A DNA stretch of 64,000 nucleotides from Siphonodentalium dalli (GCA_032622095.1 CP136069.1:127887123-127951122); one strand, 5' to 3'. Numbered from the stretch's first letter, positions 11,881 to 22,679 are shown. Translations and numbers: made by a program. Notes: generated by a model from the letters alone, not told the origin.

Positions 11881-12195
11881 TGCTTAAAAAGATTCTTACC
11901 TTAATATTTTTATGTTCACTTTATAAACTTCACTGAGTCATCTTTGTCATGTATTGAGTTTGATATCTTTTGTTAACAGTTTATAAATCATGTATGTCTC
12001 ATGTTTGTTATTTTAATTTATGTGTTTATTATCATTAAATAAAGTTGCATTCCTTAAAAAGATTCTTACCTCAATGTTTTTATGTTCACTTTATAAAGTC
12101 CACTGAGTCATCTTTGTCATGTATTGAATTTGATATCTTTTGTTAACAGTTTATAAATTATGTATGTCTCGTGTTCGTTATTATATTATATACAC
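11881..12195. repeat. Tandem duplication, 170-bp unit, about 1.8 copies
   Basis: 'ttaaaaagattcttacct' occurs at 11884 and 12054, and the following ~130 bases match closely through 'tttataaa.tatgtatgtct'. The period is 170 bp. The first unit ends with an AATAAAG word near 12038, so the unit may derive from the 3' end of a transcript or retroelement. Confidence 0.9.
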
Positions 12196-13719
12196 TTTAT
12201 AGTGTGTTTTCAGAACGAAAAAAAAATTGAATAAAATCAACAAATTTGTAAATTTAAAAACAATTCAAACGTTGTTGTATTCCATGTCCCAGCCCGGACA
12301 TATACACCAAATTTCAATAATATTCATTGAGAAACAACGGACCAAACGCTATATAACACCCGTATACATCTTTTATTCCGAATCGGACTCGGGTACATGT
12401 TATAGTAGGTACCGAATTGACACACGTCGACTGGGCGAGTTGGCCATGGGGCGATTAGGCCGATTCCGGCACATTCTATAATTTACCGTATGTATCCGTT
12501 TACGCGTAGTTTACTTTAGAAAGTTCCGCAATTAATACCGTAAATAGAGCGACCTTATTTGACAGAGAATGCCTCTGTTATTGATTATCAAGTTGCTGTA
12601 CATTAAAAACGACAAATTCACATGCTCGTTCAAGCGCAGTAGTCTATTTTCCCCATGTTAAAGGACATCCACAAATACTAAATAACGCTAACCTACTGCC
12701 GAATGTTTGACACGACAACTGTTAACATATTTGGGCTGAATTCATCTAACGCGGTATTATTCCTCAAAATAAACAACAAAACCATCGTTACTTGGAAATG
12801 TAGTTTGGGCTAACATTTACATAAATCCTCCAGATCAATTATCCGACACACACGTCAGATGAAAAAGTCACATGAAGTAACCGGCCAAATTGGCCGAAAT
12901 GACGTCAATTTAGCGGTCAAAGCCGATTCTGTTTATAAACTCTAACCAGCAATGATGTGGGGATTCTTATTCATCCCTGACCAAGTAGTCCTGCTAATAA
13001 GTTATGCTGATGGTGGTTCTGTGAATTGCTATGATGCGGGTAGGGCAAACTGATGCCGTTATGAAAAAGTACCGTTATTTTTTTTAAGTTGTCATTTTCG
13101 CGGTTTTTGGCTAATTCGAGCGATTTGAGAAAAAAAACAGTATGAAACATTCAAGAACATATATATTTATGAAAAAATATAATAATGCCTGCGCTGGTGT
13201 TTCTAAAACGACATGAATAATCATCTTGATTATAATCGATTTTCAACAACTAATACAACTATTATTAACAATATTTCGCAATAAATATGTTTTTGAATGT
13301 TTGATACGCGTTATGGCTTTTATATGCTCGGATTATCGGAACACCACGAAAAAGACAAATTAAAAAATATAACATAACTTTTTGTTAACAGCATCAGTTT
13401 GCCCTTACAGCATCATAGCAATTCAGCGGGACCAAACCTCATCACATTAGATTAGCAGAATCACTTGACCATGCAGGGTTGTTATTCTGGTCTGAATTGT
13501 TCTGATAATATTTACATGTACATGTATTAAACATTACAAAAATTATTGTCTGACCGGAGTGAGTGCAAATTAAATGTTTCATAAATCGGAATGCTTTCCA
13601 GCAACGCACATACTATATATCCATATTCCTTTATACGCAGTCATACATATCCTTAAAGGGACACATGGGACTCGCAGCGGTCATAAATGTTCACAAAATA
13701 TATGTCTATAAAAACGTCA
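12196..13719. other. No recognised feature
   Basis: AT-rich sequence. The open frame around 12227-12481 has no recognisable domain. Nothing repeated elsewhere was noticed. Confidence 0.35.
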
Positions 13720-14157
13720 CCACTAAGGGTAGGTTCATATGTTTCCTCGGTATGGTTTGCAGGCATTTCTTCGTAGAAATTGGTATGATGCCAGAACATG
13801 AACGGAACATATAAAATGCATCTGTACCACAGATAACTATACGTGCGAAGTAAAATCTCGTTAGTTCCACCTGTAGCAATGCTACCGGAATTTTCCTGTA
13901 AATAAATTACATGCATTTATCTCACAAGAATCAATCATGCAGGTATTTGAAGGCAAATTCCAGTAGCCTCGTTACAAGTGGAACTACATAAATTGTATTT
14001 CCCATCCCGTTCGCGTGGGTAAAGATGCATTGTATATGTATGTTTCCGTTCATATTATCATATTCTGGCACCATATCGTTTTCTACGACGAAATGCCTGC
14101 AAACCGTATTGTGCAAACTTGCCAGTGTATGAACGTATACACGTACCCTTAGGTAGA
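13720..14157. mobile_element. Foldback (inverted-repeat) element, arms ~200 bp
   Basis: Left arm 13720-13920 pairs with right arm 13937-14157 over their full length: 'gtttgcaggcatttc' with 'gaaatgcctgcaaac', 'atgaacggaaacat' type sequence with 'atgtttccgttcat', and 'tccacctgtagc..ggctaccggaatt' with its counterpart ending 'acaagtgga'. The spacer is only ~16 bp. Arms carry many mismatches, so the element is old. Non-coding MITE-like structure; superfamily unknown. Confidence 0.85.
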
Positions 14158-14208
14158 ACATGGAGAAATAGAAAAACTGTGTTCTTATCCTTTTCCGTTC
14201 GATATAGA

Positions 14209-14376
14209 ATATGTAGCTATAGTACTAGTGTCGTCGCTTAAACTTTTTATGTAGGTGCACGTATATGAGGGGGGGGGGGGGGGGTTGAGCATCTATTTGG
14301 CGAGGCTCTGCCGAGTCCAATATATGACAAATCCCCCGAGCGGACATCAACAGTTTAAGCGACAACATAGCTACAT
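14209..14376. mobile_element. Small inverted-repeat element holding a G16 run
   Basis: The ends are 'atgtagctat...gtcgcttaaact' on the left and 'agtttaagcgacaacatagctacat' on the right, an inverted repeat of about 25 bp. Between them, 14269-14284 is an uninterrupted run of 16 G. The size is 168 bp. A MITE-like origin is inferred. Confidence 0.65.
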
Positions 14377-14877
14377 ATTTGATTTATCCATCGCACAAAA
14401 CTTGCCTTTTGTGAAGTAAATATGTCATTTTTCTCAGTTTTACATATTAGGTTAAGCAAACAAAAAAGCATGCATGACGTGCCAAAATCGGAGTCCAGCT
14501 TAGAGCGAAAGAGTTCGTTTGGTTTTTTTTCAGTCATTCTAAGATGGCCTCATACTAATGTTTTTTTTAGTCATTTAAGCTGGCCTTATACTAATGGTTT
14601 ATATATGTTCCAGAGCGAAAACAGATCCATTTACGAATTTTGTATCAATTGCGGTGATTTATGGACGATAAAAACGTCAAAAAATCACAATGACGTCATT
14701 TAAGTCGGTTGACATCCCGAGTTACCTGCGCAGTTTGCATATGCAATTACGTCATAAAAGTAGTACTAACCTCATAAAGATACGTTGACCTAATAAAACT
14801 ACATTGTCGTAATAAACGTAACGTTTATTAGGCAGGCTTTATGTAGGCAATAGAGGTAGTTATCGGTGGATAAATAG

Positions 14878-15035
14878 AGGATATCCACACTTTTTCAGTG
14901 GATATGGGTTATATCTCATGAGTGATGACAAAACATTGAATTTCCACAAGTGGCTTTAGCCACGAGTGGAAATTCAAATGTTTTGTCATCACGAATGAGA
15001 ATTAACCCATATCCACTGAAAAAGTGTGGATATTC
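14878..15035. mobile_element. Near-perfect palindromic foldback, ~70-bp arms
   Basis: 14879-14947 pairs with 14966-15033. Both arms hold 'ggatatccacactttttcag' or its complement, 'atgacaaaacattgaatttcc' and the outer 'cccatatccactg'. The loop can itself fold ('gtggctttagccac'), so the whole 158 bp can form one cruciform. The few mismatches suggest recent insertion or gene conversion between arms. Confidence 0.9.
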
Positions 15036-15037
15036 TG

Positions 15038-15182
15038 TTTATTATATACTTTAGTTACTTGCCTATGGCCTCCAATGAATGTCAATACATCAGACATTTC
15101 AAGCTGATATACTCACTAGTGGGATATCACTTATATCTCACTGGTAAAACCTTATAATTCATGGGCAAGTATATAATAAATA
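15038..15182. mobile_element. Inverted-repeat element abutting the 14.9-kb palindrome
   Basis: Left end 'tttattatatactt' plus 'cttgcctatg' (15038-15066) is the reverse complement of right end 'catgggcaagtatataataaa' (15160-15180). A 7-bp insertion splits the left end. An inner small palindrome surrounds 15117-15145 (near 'gtgggatat...atatctcac'). Non-coding. Confidence 0.65.
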
Positions 15183-15652
15183 AGTTTATTCTGCCTTAGC
15201 TGCAAATTATTACAAAACATAACTGCCTTAGTATATTGACAAACATATTTACATATATAATACCAATGTATATTTACAAGGTGTGACCACAGGTTAGCCT
15301 ATATTATATATCTCATTTTATCTTATCACTTGATAACTTTGTTTTCAGTTTCACCGGGCCCCTTCGGTGAATCCTAATTGCATTTCTGAAATAAGCTGCA
15401 TTGCGGCTTCACCGAGAGGGCGGCACCATTACATATTATAGTTACATGTATATATTATGCGCTCATTGAATGTTTTGCTGTAATCAATCATGTCATTGGC
15501 CGAATCATTATTCAGTATTGATAATTCTCAAATAACGAAATTTCACGCGTTGAAACCATTGTTATCTAAAAAACACTGTTACAGTAGTTCGTACATTTGT
15601 AAACAAAATCGTGTATTAAGTTCATATAATATAGTCTAAATATGATATGCTA
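15183..15652. other. No recognised feature
   Basis: A short inverted pair, 'ttcaccgggccccttcggtgaa' at 15350-15371 and 'cttcaccgag' near 15407, is the only visible structure. Confidence 0.35.
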
Positions 15653-15799
15653 TGATTGATTGATTGGGGTTTATTGTCGCTTTAGCAACTAAGGCCATAT
15701 CACGACATTGCCAGTTTTAGTGGTGGAGGAAATCCGCACACTGGCGACTAATCTAACAGTGATTTCAATGGCTGATATATAGACTCGTCAACCATCACT
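15653..15799 (+). repeat. Mollusc-type dispersed repeat, left part
   Basis: It opens with GATTGATTGATTG, then 'tttattgtcgctttagcaac', 'taaggccatat' and 'gtggaggaaatccgcac'. From general knowledge this is the head of a repeat common in molluscs that reads on to 'gtaactggcaa...tgagacaccgaggccc'. That second half appears at 22244-22420 in the same orientation, so the repeat seems split by the intervening block. Confidence 0.7.
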
Positions 15800-16350
15800 A
15801 CTGCACACTAACCCATTAAATGGCCATTAAATTCCCATTAATCAGAAGTCATTAAAACACAATTAAAAACCAATTAAAATCGCATTAAAAAACCTCTTAT
15901 TCGTTGTCCTTTAAGAGCCATTAAATTGCAATTAATACGGACCATTAAATCCAAAAATATTTAATGGCACGTACACAATATGTGTTAATGGCAATTAAGT
16001 ATAAAGTATCGAGTAAAGGCCATTAAAACAAATTAATGGGTGATGATATCTGTTAATGGGCATTAATTTCCCATTAAAAAACACTTAATTGACAACGAAT
16101 AATGGCCGTTAAAATCATGGCCATTAAATACTTTGTAATTGTCAAGGCCATTAATTTTTGCAGAAGCATTTTCATTGCTATTAATGGGCATTAATTGAAT
16201 AATTTCTCATTAAAAGCATTTTTTACTTCATGGACATTAATGACATTCCACATTTTAATGGGTTGAACTTATTTTTACTTTAATGGCCATTAACGAGATT
16301 TCGAATGGTTTGAAATAATGGCCATTGAATATACCATAGCAACCATTAAC
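15800..16350. repeat. CCATTAA/TTAATGG array, left
   Basis: About 550 bp in which CCATTAA or TTAATGG recurs every 10-40 bases, often as the palindrome (15822, 16130, 16281, 16318). Spacing is irregular, so it is a motif cluster rather than a satellite. The mirror cluster is at 21640-22240. Confidence 0.85.
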
Positions 16351-17389
16351 TTAATCAGGGCTGGCATTTTGTAGGCGGGATGCCCGCCTACACCAAACGC
16401 AAAATTATTTTAGGCGGGCGATTGATAGCCCGCATAACCTCTCCTAAGTTTGACTGGTAAAGTCACAAAGTTCTTCACAACAAAACTTCAAAGGCCGACA
16501 CCGCCGGCGAAACACCAAAGAGACTGTCGGTTTATTCGAAGTTCCGTCGCTGAAACAAAGACTAATTCGCGTTTATTGTCGACGGAGGACCACGTGCTAT
16601 CCGCATGTCACGGTTATGTGTTGAAGTATCACTTTGAACGCCACTCTATTCCGGAGTTGTACATTTTTAATACCATACTTGAAATTTTGCAAGACCTCAA
16701 TGGAATCGAAACTGTAAACAGATAAAAAATTATTTGCAAATGAAATCAATAACTTTTACAACTAGAAAGTCAATGTTTTCCGCAGGAATACTTTGTCAAT
16801 TTTTATAACACATAGTTGATTCAGTGTAACTGTGTTGTACGTGTCATATTTAACAATTTCTGAAGAATTTGTTATTGAATTTAGAAAATGCAAAATAAGT
16901 TGAATTTTGTGGAATTTCCGCGGACAATATCAATACAAATGTTTAACAATCTGACTGAAAATCGGGACCAATCTTCTGAATAAATTATTTTCATTCAACA
17001 GACCTGTCTTGTATGCTGTTTAATGCAATTTATATATTTTTTTGGTTGAGGATGCTTAATAGCGTGATCACCTGATCACAAGATACTAGGATATCCGTTA
17101 CCTAAAATGGTTTAGCGTTCCACTCGAATGATATCAGTGTGTCATATTCAAAGCACACAATATATTATTCCTATTGTCTCGGCATTGCCTGTTTCAATTA
17201 TGAATGAGCTTTATTCTTATCAATGGGGAGGTGGGATAGGTACTATTGTACACTCCCACTCAGTTATAAAAGTATACATATGAATAATATGGAGGGGTGT
17301 TCATGAAACCAACAGGAAACAACATGAATACAGAGTTTATAAATCAATCGCATCAAACTAGATAATTAGCCATTTTGCACCAGCGTTGC
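16351..17389. other. Interior of the 6.4-kb block, left part
   Basis: A short hairpin ('aggcgggatgcccgcct', 16374-16390) precedes an open frame of unknown nature at 16450-16725. The remainder is AT-rich without features. Confidence 0.35.
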
Positions 17390-17490
17390 TGAAGACAAAT
17401 CTGAAAGTATGGTTCCAATAATGCTCCCGACCAAGTTTGAAAGAAATCCACCCAGTGGTTCTTGCGAAGATTAAGATTTTTAAGTTGCAC
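17390..17490 (+). repeat. Dispersed repeat fragment ('gaccaagtttgaaagaaatc')
   Basis: 'gaccaagtttgaaagaaatc' then 'cacccagtggttct' is a word pair seen widely in mollusc genomes, from general knowledge. A related fragment follows at 18055-18215. Confidence 0.5.
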
Positions 17491-17704
17491 CAAATTAAAG
17501 GCACATGCGGCCTTAATTGTCGAAAATATTCATATTTGTTCCAAACACCGTAAACAGAAAAACATTAAAACGCATAGAGTTCTGTTCATATATACCATGA
17601 CCATCGCGTAAACAGCATGTTATCATAAAGACCTACTATATTTTACCTAAGCAGGAGCCTGATTGTGTTACAGAAGACAGCACAATTCTACTGGCTAATC
17701 ACAC

Positions 17705-17790
17705 ACAAATGGCATAAACGCTCTTTATTAGTTCCATATCAGGTATTCACCAACAAAGAACGCTCTTTATGTTTACCATCATAATATAAA
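17705..17790 (-). repeat. Dispersed repeat with AATAAAGAGCGTTTAT core (also 32890-32965)
   Basis: On the minus strand it reads 'atggtaaacataaagagcgt', then about 40 bp later 'ataaagagcgtttat'. The same order occurs on the plus strand at 32897-32962. About 70 bp is shared with few mismatches. Confidence 0.75.
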
Positions 17791-18054
17791 CAAACACCAG
17801 AAAAGTAACTTGTTATGCTTCTGTTTACATAACAATGGTCAAACATGTGACCATAACATACTGTTTATGCGATATATCTTATTTGTATACGGACAAAGTA
17901 TATCTACATTTTGATGTTCTTTCTGTTTGTGGCGGTTTTTTACGGGTGGAGATATTTTCACAGGATACCCATCGCCAAGGCCAACAGTGTCTTTAAGCCT
18001 CTTTTGCCCATAATTAACATATTGAGTCATTGACCTAATTTTAACAAATATGAA

Positions 18055-18215
18055 TACCAGTCCCCCAAGGCACGTGCGCACCAAACTTGAGCAGAATTGG
18101 CCAAGTTGTTTTGTAGAAGAAGTCGTTTAAAGAATTGCTGACAGACTAATGCATGAAGACTGACGGTCATAGCTCCCCTCGATACTTCGTATAAGTATCA
18201 GGCTAGGTGAGCTAA
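18055..18215 (+). repeat. Dispersed repeat ending in 'aggtgagctaaa'
   Basis: 'caccaaacttgagcagaatt', 'ggccaagttgttttgtagaa' and 'gaagtcgttt' are followed by 'atagctcccct', a loop and 'caggctaggtgagctaaa'. A terminal stem with 'tagctc.cc..aggtgagcta' is typical of a repeat abundant in bivalves and other lophotrochozoans, from general knowledge. Confidence 0.6.
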
Positions 18216-18422
18216 ATATTATGTTTAAAATTCTTTTTAACATATGACCAAATAAACACAAAATCATTCAAGGGGAATTTCAGAACAATATTCCGGCGCT
18301 TCTCTGATTGGTTTGCCCAATGTGATTATATGCGTATAAAACAAGTGAGAGTATTTTGCTGTTAAATGCTGTACATTTATGAAATTATGATGAATATACA
18401 CACCTGAGGATGAAATTGAATC

Positions 18423-18519
18423 AATATTACATGGTTAAGAAATGAGATTTGACAAATGTCGTGTGAACCTGAATCGTGTGAACGTCATTTGTCAAAGTTC
18501 ACTTCGTAACCATGTAATA
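18423..18519. repeat. Short inverted repeat, ~35-bp arms
   Basis: 'tattacatggttaagaaatg' plus 'gatttgacaaatg' on the left pairs with 'catttgtcaaagttc' plus 'cgtaaccatgtaata' on the right around a 26-bp loop. It lies about 35 bp before the possible exon at 18557. Confidence 0.75.
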
Positions 18520-18556
18520 ACATTGAGAACGACAATCATTTGTTAACTATTGCCAG

Positions 18557-18701
18557 AAAGTGCAAGTCAACAAGAGAGTTGGTTTAAGTTCACTGCATGC
18601 ATAACATATGCTCAAATATTGAGTGTAATTCATCAATGTCGTATACATGTGGAAGAGCGTAGACAATTGCAAGATGGTCTACAGGAAATAAACATAAAAA
18701 G
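18557..18701 (+). CDS. Possible upstream exon of the class B receptor gene (weak)
   Basis: A 145-nt open segment lies between 'attgccag' and the consensus-like donor 'aag|gtatgt'. In the open frame it reads ESASQQESWFKFTAC, then ITYAQILSVIHQC and a charged helix-like stretch ending GLQEINIK, with two cysteines. Class B receptors have an N-terminal helix carrying the first cysteine of the hormone-binding domain, and this would fit. Against it: the polypyrimidine tract is weak, the following exon with the expected W-D...C-W motif was not found before 34980, and the segment lies inside the 6.4-kb repeat-bounded block. Strand and order agree with the later exons. Confidence 0.3.
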
Positions 18702-18847
18702 GTATGTTTATAATTGCATTCATAGGCATGTCAGCACAAATATTTGAATGCAAAATCTTTACAACTGCCTACATGTATATGCTATGTGTTAATGGTTTCC
18801 GGACACATTTTTTGCACCACGTCTCGAAAATTGATCGTATAATTATT

Positions 18848-19366
18848 TCTTTGAAAAATATTGATATTGTAATTTTAATTCACACACAGGAATTGATTTA
18901 TCTTAAATTTGTTAACAAATTTAATAAAATCACTCCATCGGTCGATGAGTTATAGACCCCTGAACCAGATATACCCTCCTGGATGAATTGCCACCTAAAC
19001 ATGACAGATAAAGTCGCTGCAAAAAAAGAAAATCCCTCCAATAAAAACAAGGGATTATAGATTCGGAACTGACTTATGTCAGCTTCAGTATGACACATGC
19101 ATGATGCATCGAGAAAAAAGGCACACTAGATCTAAAATTATAACCCATCGACTGCACATACCCCAGTACCGTAACAAATGCGGTCTGCCGTTTACCAGTG
19201 AGTGCTACATCCTTACATGTGCCGTCATGTTTGGCAGGAAAATTATCCACAAGGGTATTTCTGGTTCGGGGGTCTATAACTCCGTTGACCGATTTTAAAA
19301 TTTAATAAATTTGGTATCAAATTAAATCAATTCCTGCAAAAATATTGTCAATATTTTTGAAGGAAT
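18848..19366. mobile_element. Foldback element, arms ~150 bp
   Basis: Left arm 18848-19015 and right arm 19218-19366 pair over their length: 'caggaattgattta' with 'taaatcaattcctg', 'gagttatagacccctgaacc' with 'ggttcgggggtctataactc', and 'aaacatgaca' with 'gtcatgttt'. The ~200-bp centre is unique. Short open frames at both ends read the same I-S-G-S-G-V-Y-N-S on opposite strands, a consequence of the inversion rather than a gene. Confidence 0.85.
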
Positions 19367-20289
19367 AATTGGGCGATCAATTTCCATGATGTGGTGAAAA
19401 ACGGCAGCGCCAACCGCTAGTTCCCTACATGTATACCGCAGGTCACCGAAGGAATAAACTAGAATTTTTTTGCCACCCAGTTTGAACTCAACCGTATTCC
19501 TACAAAAAATATTTGTTCACTAAAAACTGTTGGTATCTCTTACACCCTAGATACCAATCTACAACATTCCATAGGTATATTTTTCCAGTTCTTCGAAAAT
19601 CTCACTGTATTTCGGTAATTTATTTTAAATTCACCAACGAACACAAATCTGGCATTTTATAATTCACGAGGTAAACATTGCAAAGGGCGAACGTCCGGCA
19701 CGAAACGAACCCGGTTTATTGTCGCGTAACAGATCGAATTACGAGTGTCACGAAGCCATACCGTCGCGATTAAACTCAATGAGGCGTAAACATCACGAAA
19801 CATTCGGGTTATGGGCAAGTTGGTGCATGATAACGGCATTATACCAACTGAAATCACCTCTGAATTAGTCCGTTTTCGCTAATTCCTAGATATAACTAGT
19901 AACGCGAAAGTAGCCACGTACTCTCTGTATTTCGTACCGTTTTACCGCTATAATGCTTTGCCGATATCGATCGTCATCTATGATCGTCGCGATTTATTTG
20001 GGGGCTTCAAAAATTTTAAAAATCCATGCGGGGTGGGGGCGGTCTTGGGACCATTCGCGCCTGAGAAACAAAAACATTAAGTTTTCGTGGCCTAATTAAT
20101 AAAACACACTGATCATCAGACATGATTCCATTTCTATCCATGAAACCTGTTTAGCATTTGGGTTGTATTGGTATTATATCTATAAAAGCAGTTTAACAAG
20201 CTTAAGTTGCACAGGCACAACTTGTACACTCCAATTTATTTCATTATAATCTAAAAGAAACCACAGTTGGAAAGTGATGGACATCAATT
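19367..20289. other. No recognised feature
   Basis: A somewhat GC-richer patch near 19670-19860 is open on the minus strand but has no known domain. No repeats shared with the rest of the window were noticed. Confidence 0.35.
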
Positions 20290-20470
20290 TCCCTATTCCA
20301 AAAAAAGGGGGGGGGTATACTGTTTTGAACCTGTCTGTCCGTGTGTCCGTCCTTCCATCCGTGCGTACGCGCGTGCGTCCGTACGCCCGTAGTCTCTTCA
20401 TGTCAGAACATGAACAGTAGTGCTCGGATCTCAATGAAATTGGGTATGGGCGTTCACTACTATGGGGACA
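20290..20470 (+). repeat. Dispersed repeat headed by a G-run, TATACTGTTTTGA and CTGTCCGT
   Basis: A run of G (20308-20316) leads into 'tatactgttttgaacc' and 'tgtctgtccgtgtgtccgtc', then 'ctcaatgaaattgggtatg'. This head is very common in molluscan repeat DNA, from general knowledge. It runs directly into the 174-bp tandem array. Confidence 0.65.
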
Positions 20471-21300
20471 TTGCATTGAGGGTTACACCGTTTTGTTTGG
20501 AATTTCCATTCTAGAGTTATTCATCTTTGTTTATCTGAAAATGTTGGCTGTTTGGTCCTTCTGATGTCTGTTCATTCTTTATTGGAGAGTTATTTATAAT
20601 AGAATGAAAATAAGAACAAACTCCCATCTATTTTTCATCTACTTATTGGTGATAGTTGTTTTAGATGACTAAATGATTATTCACGTTTACTCGGGTGACT
20701 TATATTTCCATTCTAGAGTTATTCATCTTTGTTTATCTGGAAATGTTGGATTTTTGGTCCTCCTGGTGTCTGTTCATGTCGTAACTTCAACAGTTGTACT
20801 GGGATCTCAATACAATTTGGTACGGATGTTCACTACTATGGGGGCATTCAATAGAGGGTTCCGTTATTCTGTTCCGCTTTTCCATTCTAGAGTTATTCAT
20901 CTTTGTTTATCTGGAAATGTTGGCTGTTTGGTCCTTCTGATGTCTGTTCATATCGTAACTACAGCAGTAGTACTGGGATCTCAATGAAATTTGGTATGGA
21001 TGTTCACTACTATGAGGACATTCAATAGAGGTTCCATTGTTCTGTTCCGCTTTTCCATTCCAGAGTTATTCATCTTCGTTTATCTGGAAATGTTGGCTGT
21101 TTGGTCCTTCTTATGTCTGTTCAGGTCATAACTTGAACAGTAGTGCTTGGATCTCAATGAAATTTTGTATGGAGGAGGACATTTAATGGCACATTCAACT
21201 GTTGTGTTTTTGTTTTTTTGTTCTATAGTTATTCATCTTTGTTTATATGAAAATGCTGATATTTGGGTCCATCTGCCTGAGTATAGCAGTATAAAGTATG
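20400..21300 (+). repeat. Tandem array, ~174-bp unit, about five copies
   Basis: 'ttccattctagagttattca' recurs at 20504, 20706, 20880 and 21053, with a diverged copy near 21216. The regular period is 173-174 bp. The first interval is longer because 130 bp of foreign sequence (20576-20705) replaced part of unit one. Units also share 'aatgttgg.tgtttggtcc', 'gatctcaatgaaattt' and 'ttcactactatg'. The open frame at 20673-20987 just translates the units. Confidence 0.92.
20576..20705. repeat. 130-bp near-identical dispersed sequence, copy 1
   Basis: It matches 22550-22679 over 130 bp with three differences by eye (from 'tctttattggagagttattt' to 'tactcgggtgacttatat'). It interrupts unit one of the 174-bp array, so it arrived after the array formed. 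No inverted ends or coding frame were seen. Confidence 0.9.
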
Positions 21301-21477
21301 AAAGAAGTGACAGCTACTTCACAGGTGTAACGTAGAAATTACGTTAACAGCGCGCCTGTCGCTTTCCACATTTTTCACTAGAAAACGGTGCAAATCAGCT
21401 GTGCAAATCGTTCATTTTATTCAAAATTCGAAACAAATTTCCATTGAATGTTCTTTTTTGTGTGTAAATATAAATAA

Positions 21478-21608
21478 TGCTTCCTGTATTTCCATGCGTT
21501 ATGAAATCAGGTTGGTCTGACAAAGTTATGTGATGAGCGCTTCAGCGCTACACACTGCAACCTGATGTCATACGTATACATCCATCATATCTAGAAATAC
21601 AGGAAGCA
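21478..21608. mobile_element. Foldback element ~131 bp
   Basis: 'gcttcctgtatttc' and 'tcaggttg' on the left are mirrored by 'caacctgatg' and 'gaaatacaggaagc' on the right. The loop contains its own short palindrome 'agcgcttcagcgct'. Confidence 0.75.
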
Positions 21609-21639
21609 AACGTTCAGTTCTTAATGAGTTTGATGGGCA

Positions 21640-22240
21640 TTCATTTTTAAAATTCTATGTTAATGGCCATTAACCACCATAGGGACATCATTTAGGGCCC
21701 TTAATTTGTTTATTACTAAGTTAATGGGAAGCAGACACCAGCACTATTGAGGTGATAGCCATAATTTTTTCAAAATGATTAGATAATGGCCATTAAACAC
21801 CCAAAAATGCATATAATTAATGGTCATTAACATATAATTAATGAGCATCAAGTTTTCAAATCATACTTTAATGGCCATTAACCATCATGGGTACAACTGT
21901 GGGTATAAATTTCTCAAAATACTTAATTAATGGCCATTAAACACTCAAATACATATAATAGATGGATAATTGCCATTAAAATATTAGAGACTATGGCCAT
22001 TAAATTGTAGTCTTTACAAATTTTAAGGGCATCTAATGGGCATTAACAATACATGGTTGATGATTAATGGGAATAGGGCAGTATTGGCCATTAAAATAAC
22101 AAAATGTAATGGTTTTTAATGGGTTCTGGGAAACCCATTATTGTTTTTGTTACAAGAATTAATGGCATAAAGTAATGGATTTATGATATTTAATGGGATT
22201 TTAATGATATTTTAATGATATTTTAATGGGTTGTGTGTGC
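21640..22240. repeat. TTAATGG/CCATTAA array, right
   Basis: Mirror of the 15.8-16.35 kb cluster. Full palindromes TTAATGGCCATTAA occur near 21661, 21881 and 21929, with many half sites. The cluster ends in three near-identical 'gatattttaat' units just before the terminal inverted repeat. Confidence 0.85.
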
Positions 22241-22243
22241 AGT

Positions 22244-22420
22244 CGTGCATGTGCGGCAAACCACCGGCTATCGGCGAGTAACTGGCAACTACACCAGATA
22301 ACGATTTCGAGTTACAAAGTCCACGATGGTAACATGTTGATTTGAACCCTTATCGCCAGCGCTGGAGGGCGAAACTACTTGGAGTGGTACCCCTAACCGA
22401 TTGAGACACCGAGGCCCCAA
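22244..22420 (+). repeat. Mollusc-type dispersed repeat, right part
   Basis: 'ggcaaaccaccggc', 'ggcgagtaactggcaac', 'gatttgaaccc' and finally 'cgattgagacaccgaggccc' form the tail half of the repeat that begins at 15653. Same orientation, about 6.4 kb away. Confidence 0.7.
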
Positions 22421-22549
22421 AAATATGATATGCCGAATATTATTCAATGATTTGAACCGTCAAGGTTTGATTGAACTTAGCTAATTGATCGGTAATGGCA
22501 TTGTCACAGTAATGTTTATACATAACACTGGTTTCGATAAGGCAAAATA

Positions 22550-22679
22550 TCTTTATTGGAGAGTTATTTATAATATAATGAAAATAAGAACAAACTCCCA
22601 TCTATTTTTCATCTACTTATTGGTGATAGTTGTTTTAGTTAACTAAATGATTATTCACGTTTACTCGGGTGACTTATAT
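22550..22679. repeat. 130-bp near-identical dispersed sequence, copy 2
   Basis: Second copy of 20576-20705, about 1.97 kb downstream in the same orientation and outside the 6.4-kb block. Flanks of the two copies do not match each other. Confidence 0.9.

Larger units (their letters stand above)
15800..22243. mobile_element. 6.4-kb block with inverted ends and terminal TTAATGGCCATTAA arrays
   Basis: The left end reads 'actgcacactaacccatta' and the right end is its reverse complement with two extra bases ('taatgggttgtgtgtgcagt'). Inside each end lies about 550-600 bp dense in CCATTAA and the palindrome TTAATGGCCATTAA. The block lies between two halves of one dispersed repeat, as expected for an insertion. 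No transposase was recognised and no clean target-site duplication was found. The only open frame near the left end (16450-16725, 91 codons) begins TGKVTKFFTTK and has no known domain. A candidate host exon at 18557 lies inside, which argues against one simple transposon. The alternative is two related elements flanking host sequence. Confidence 0.55.
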
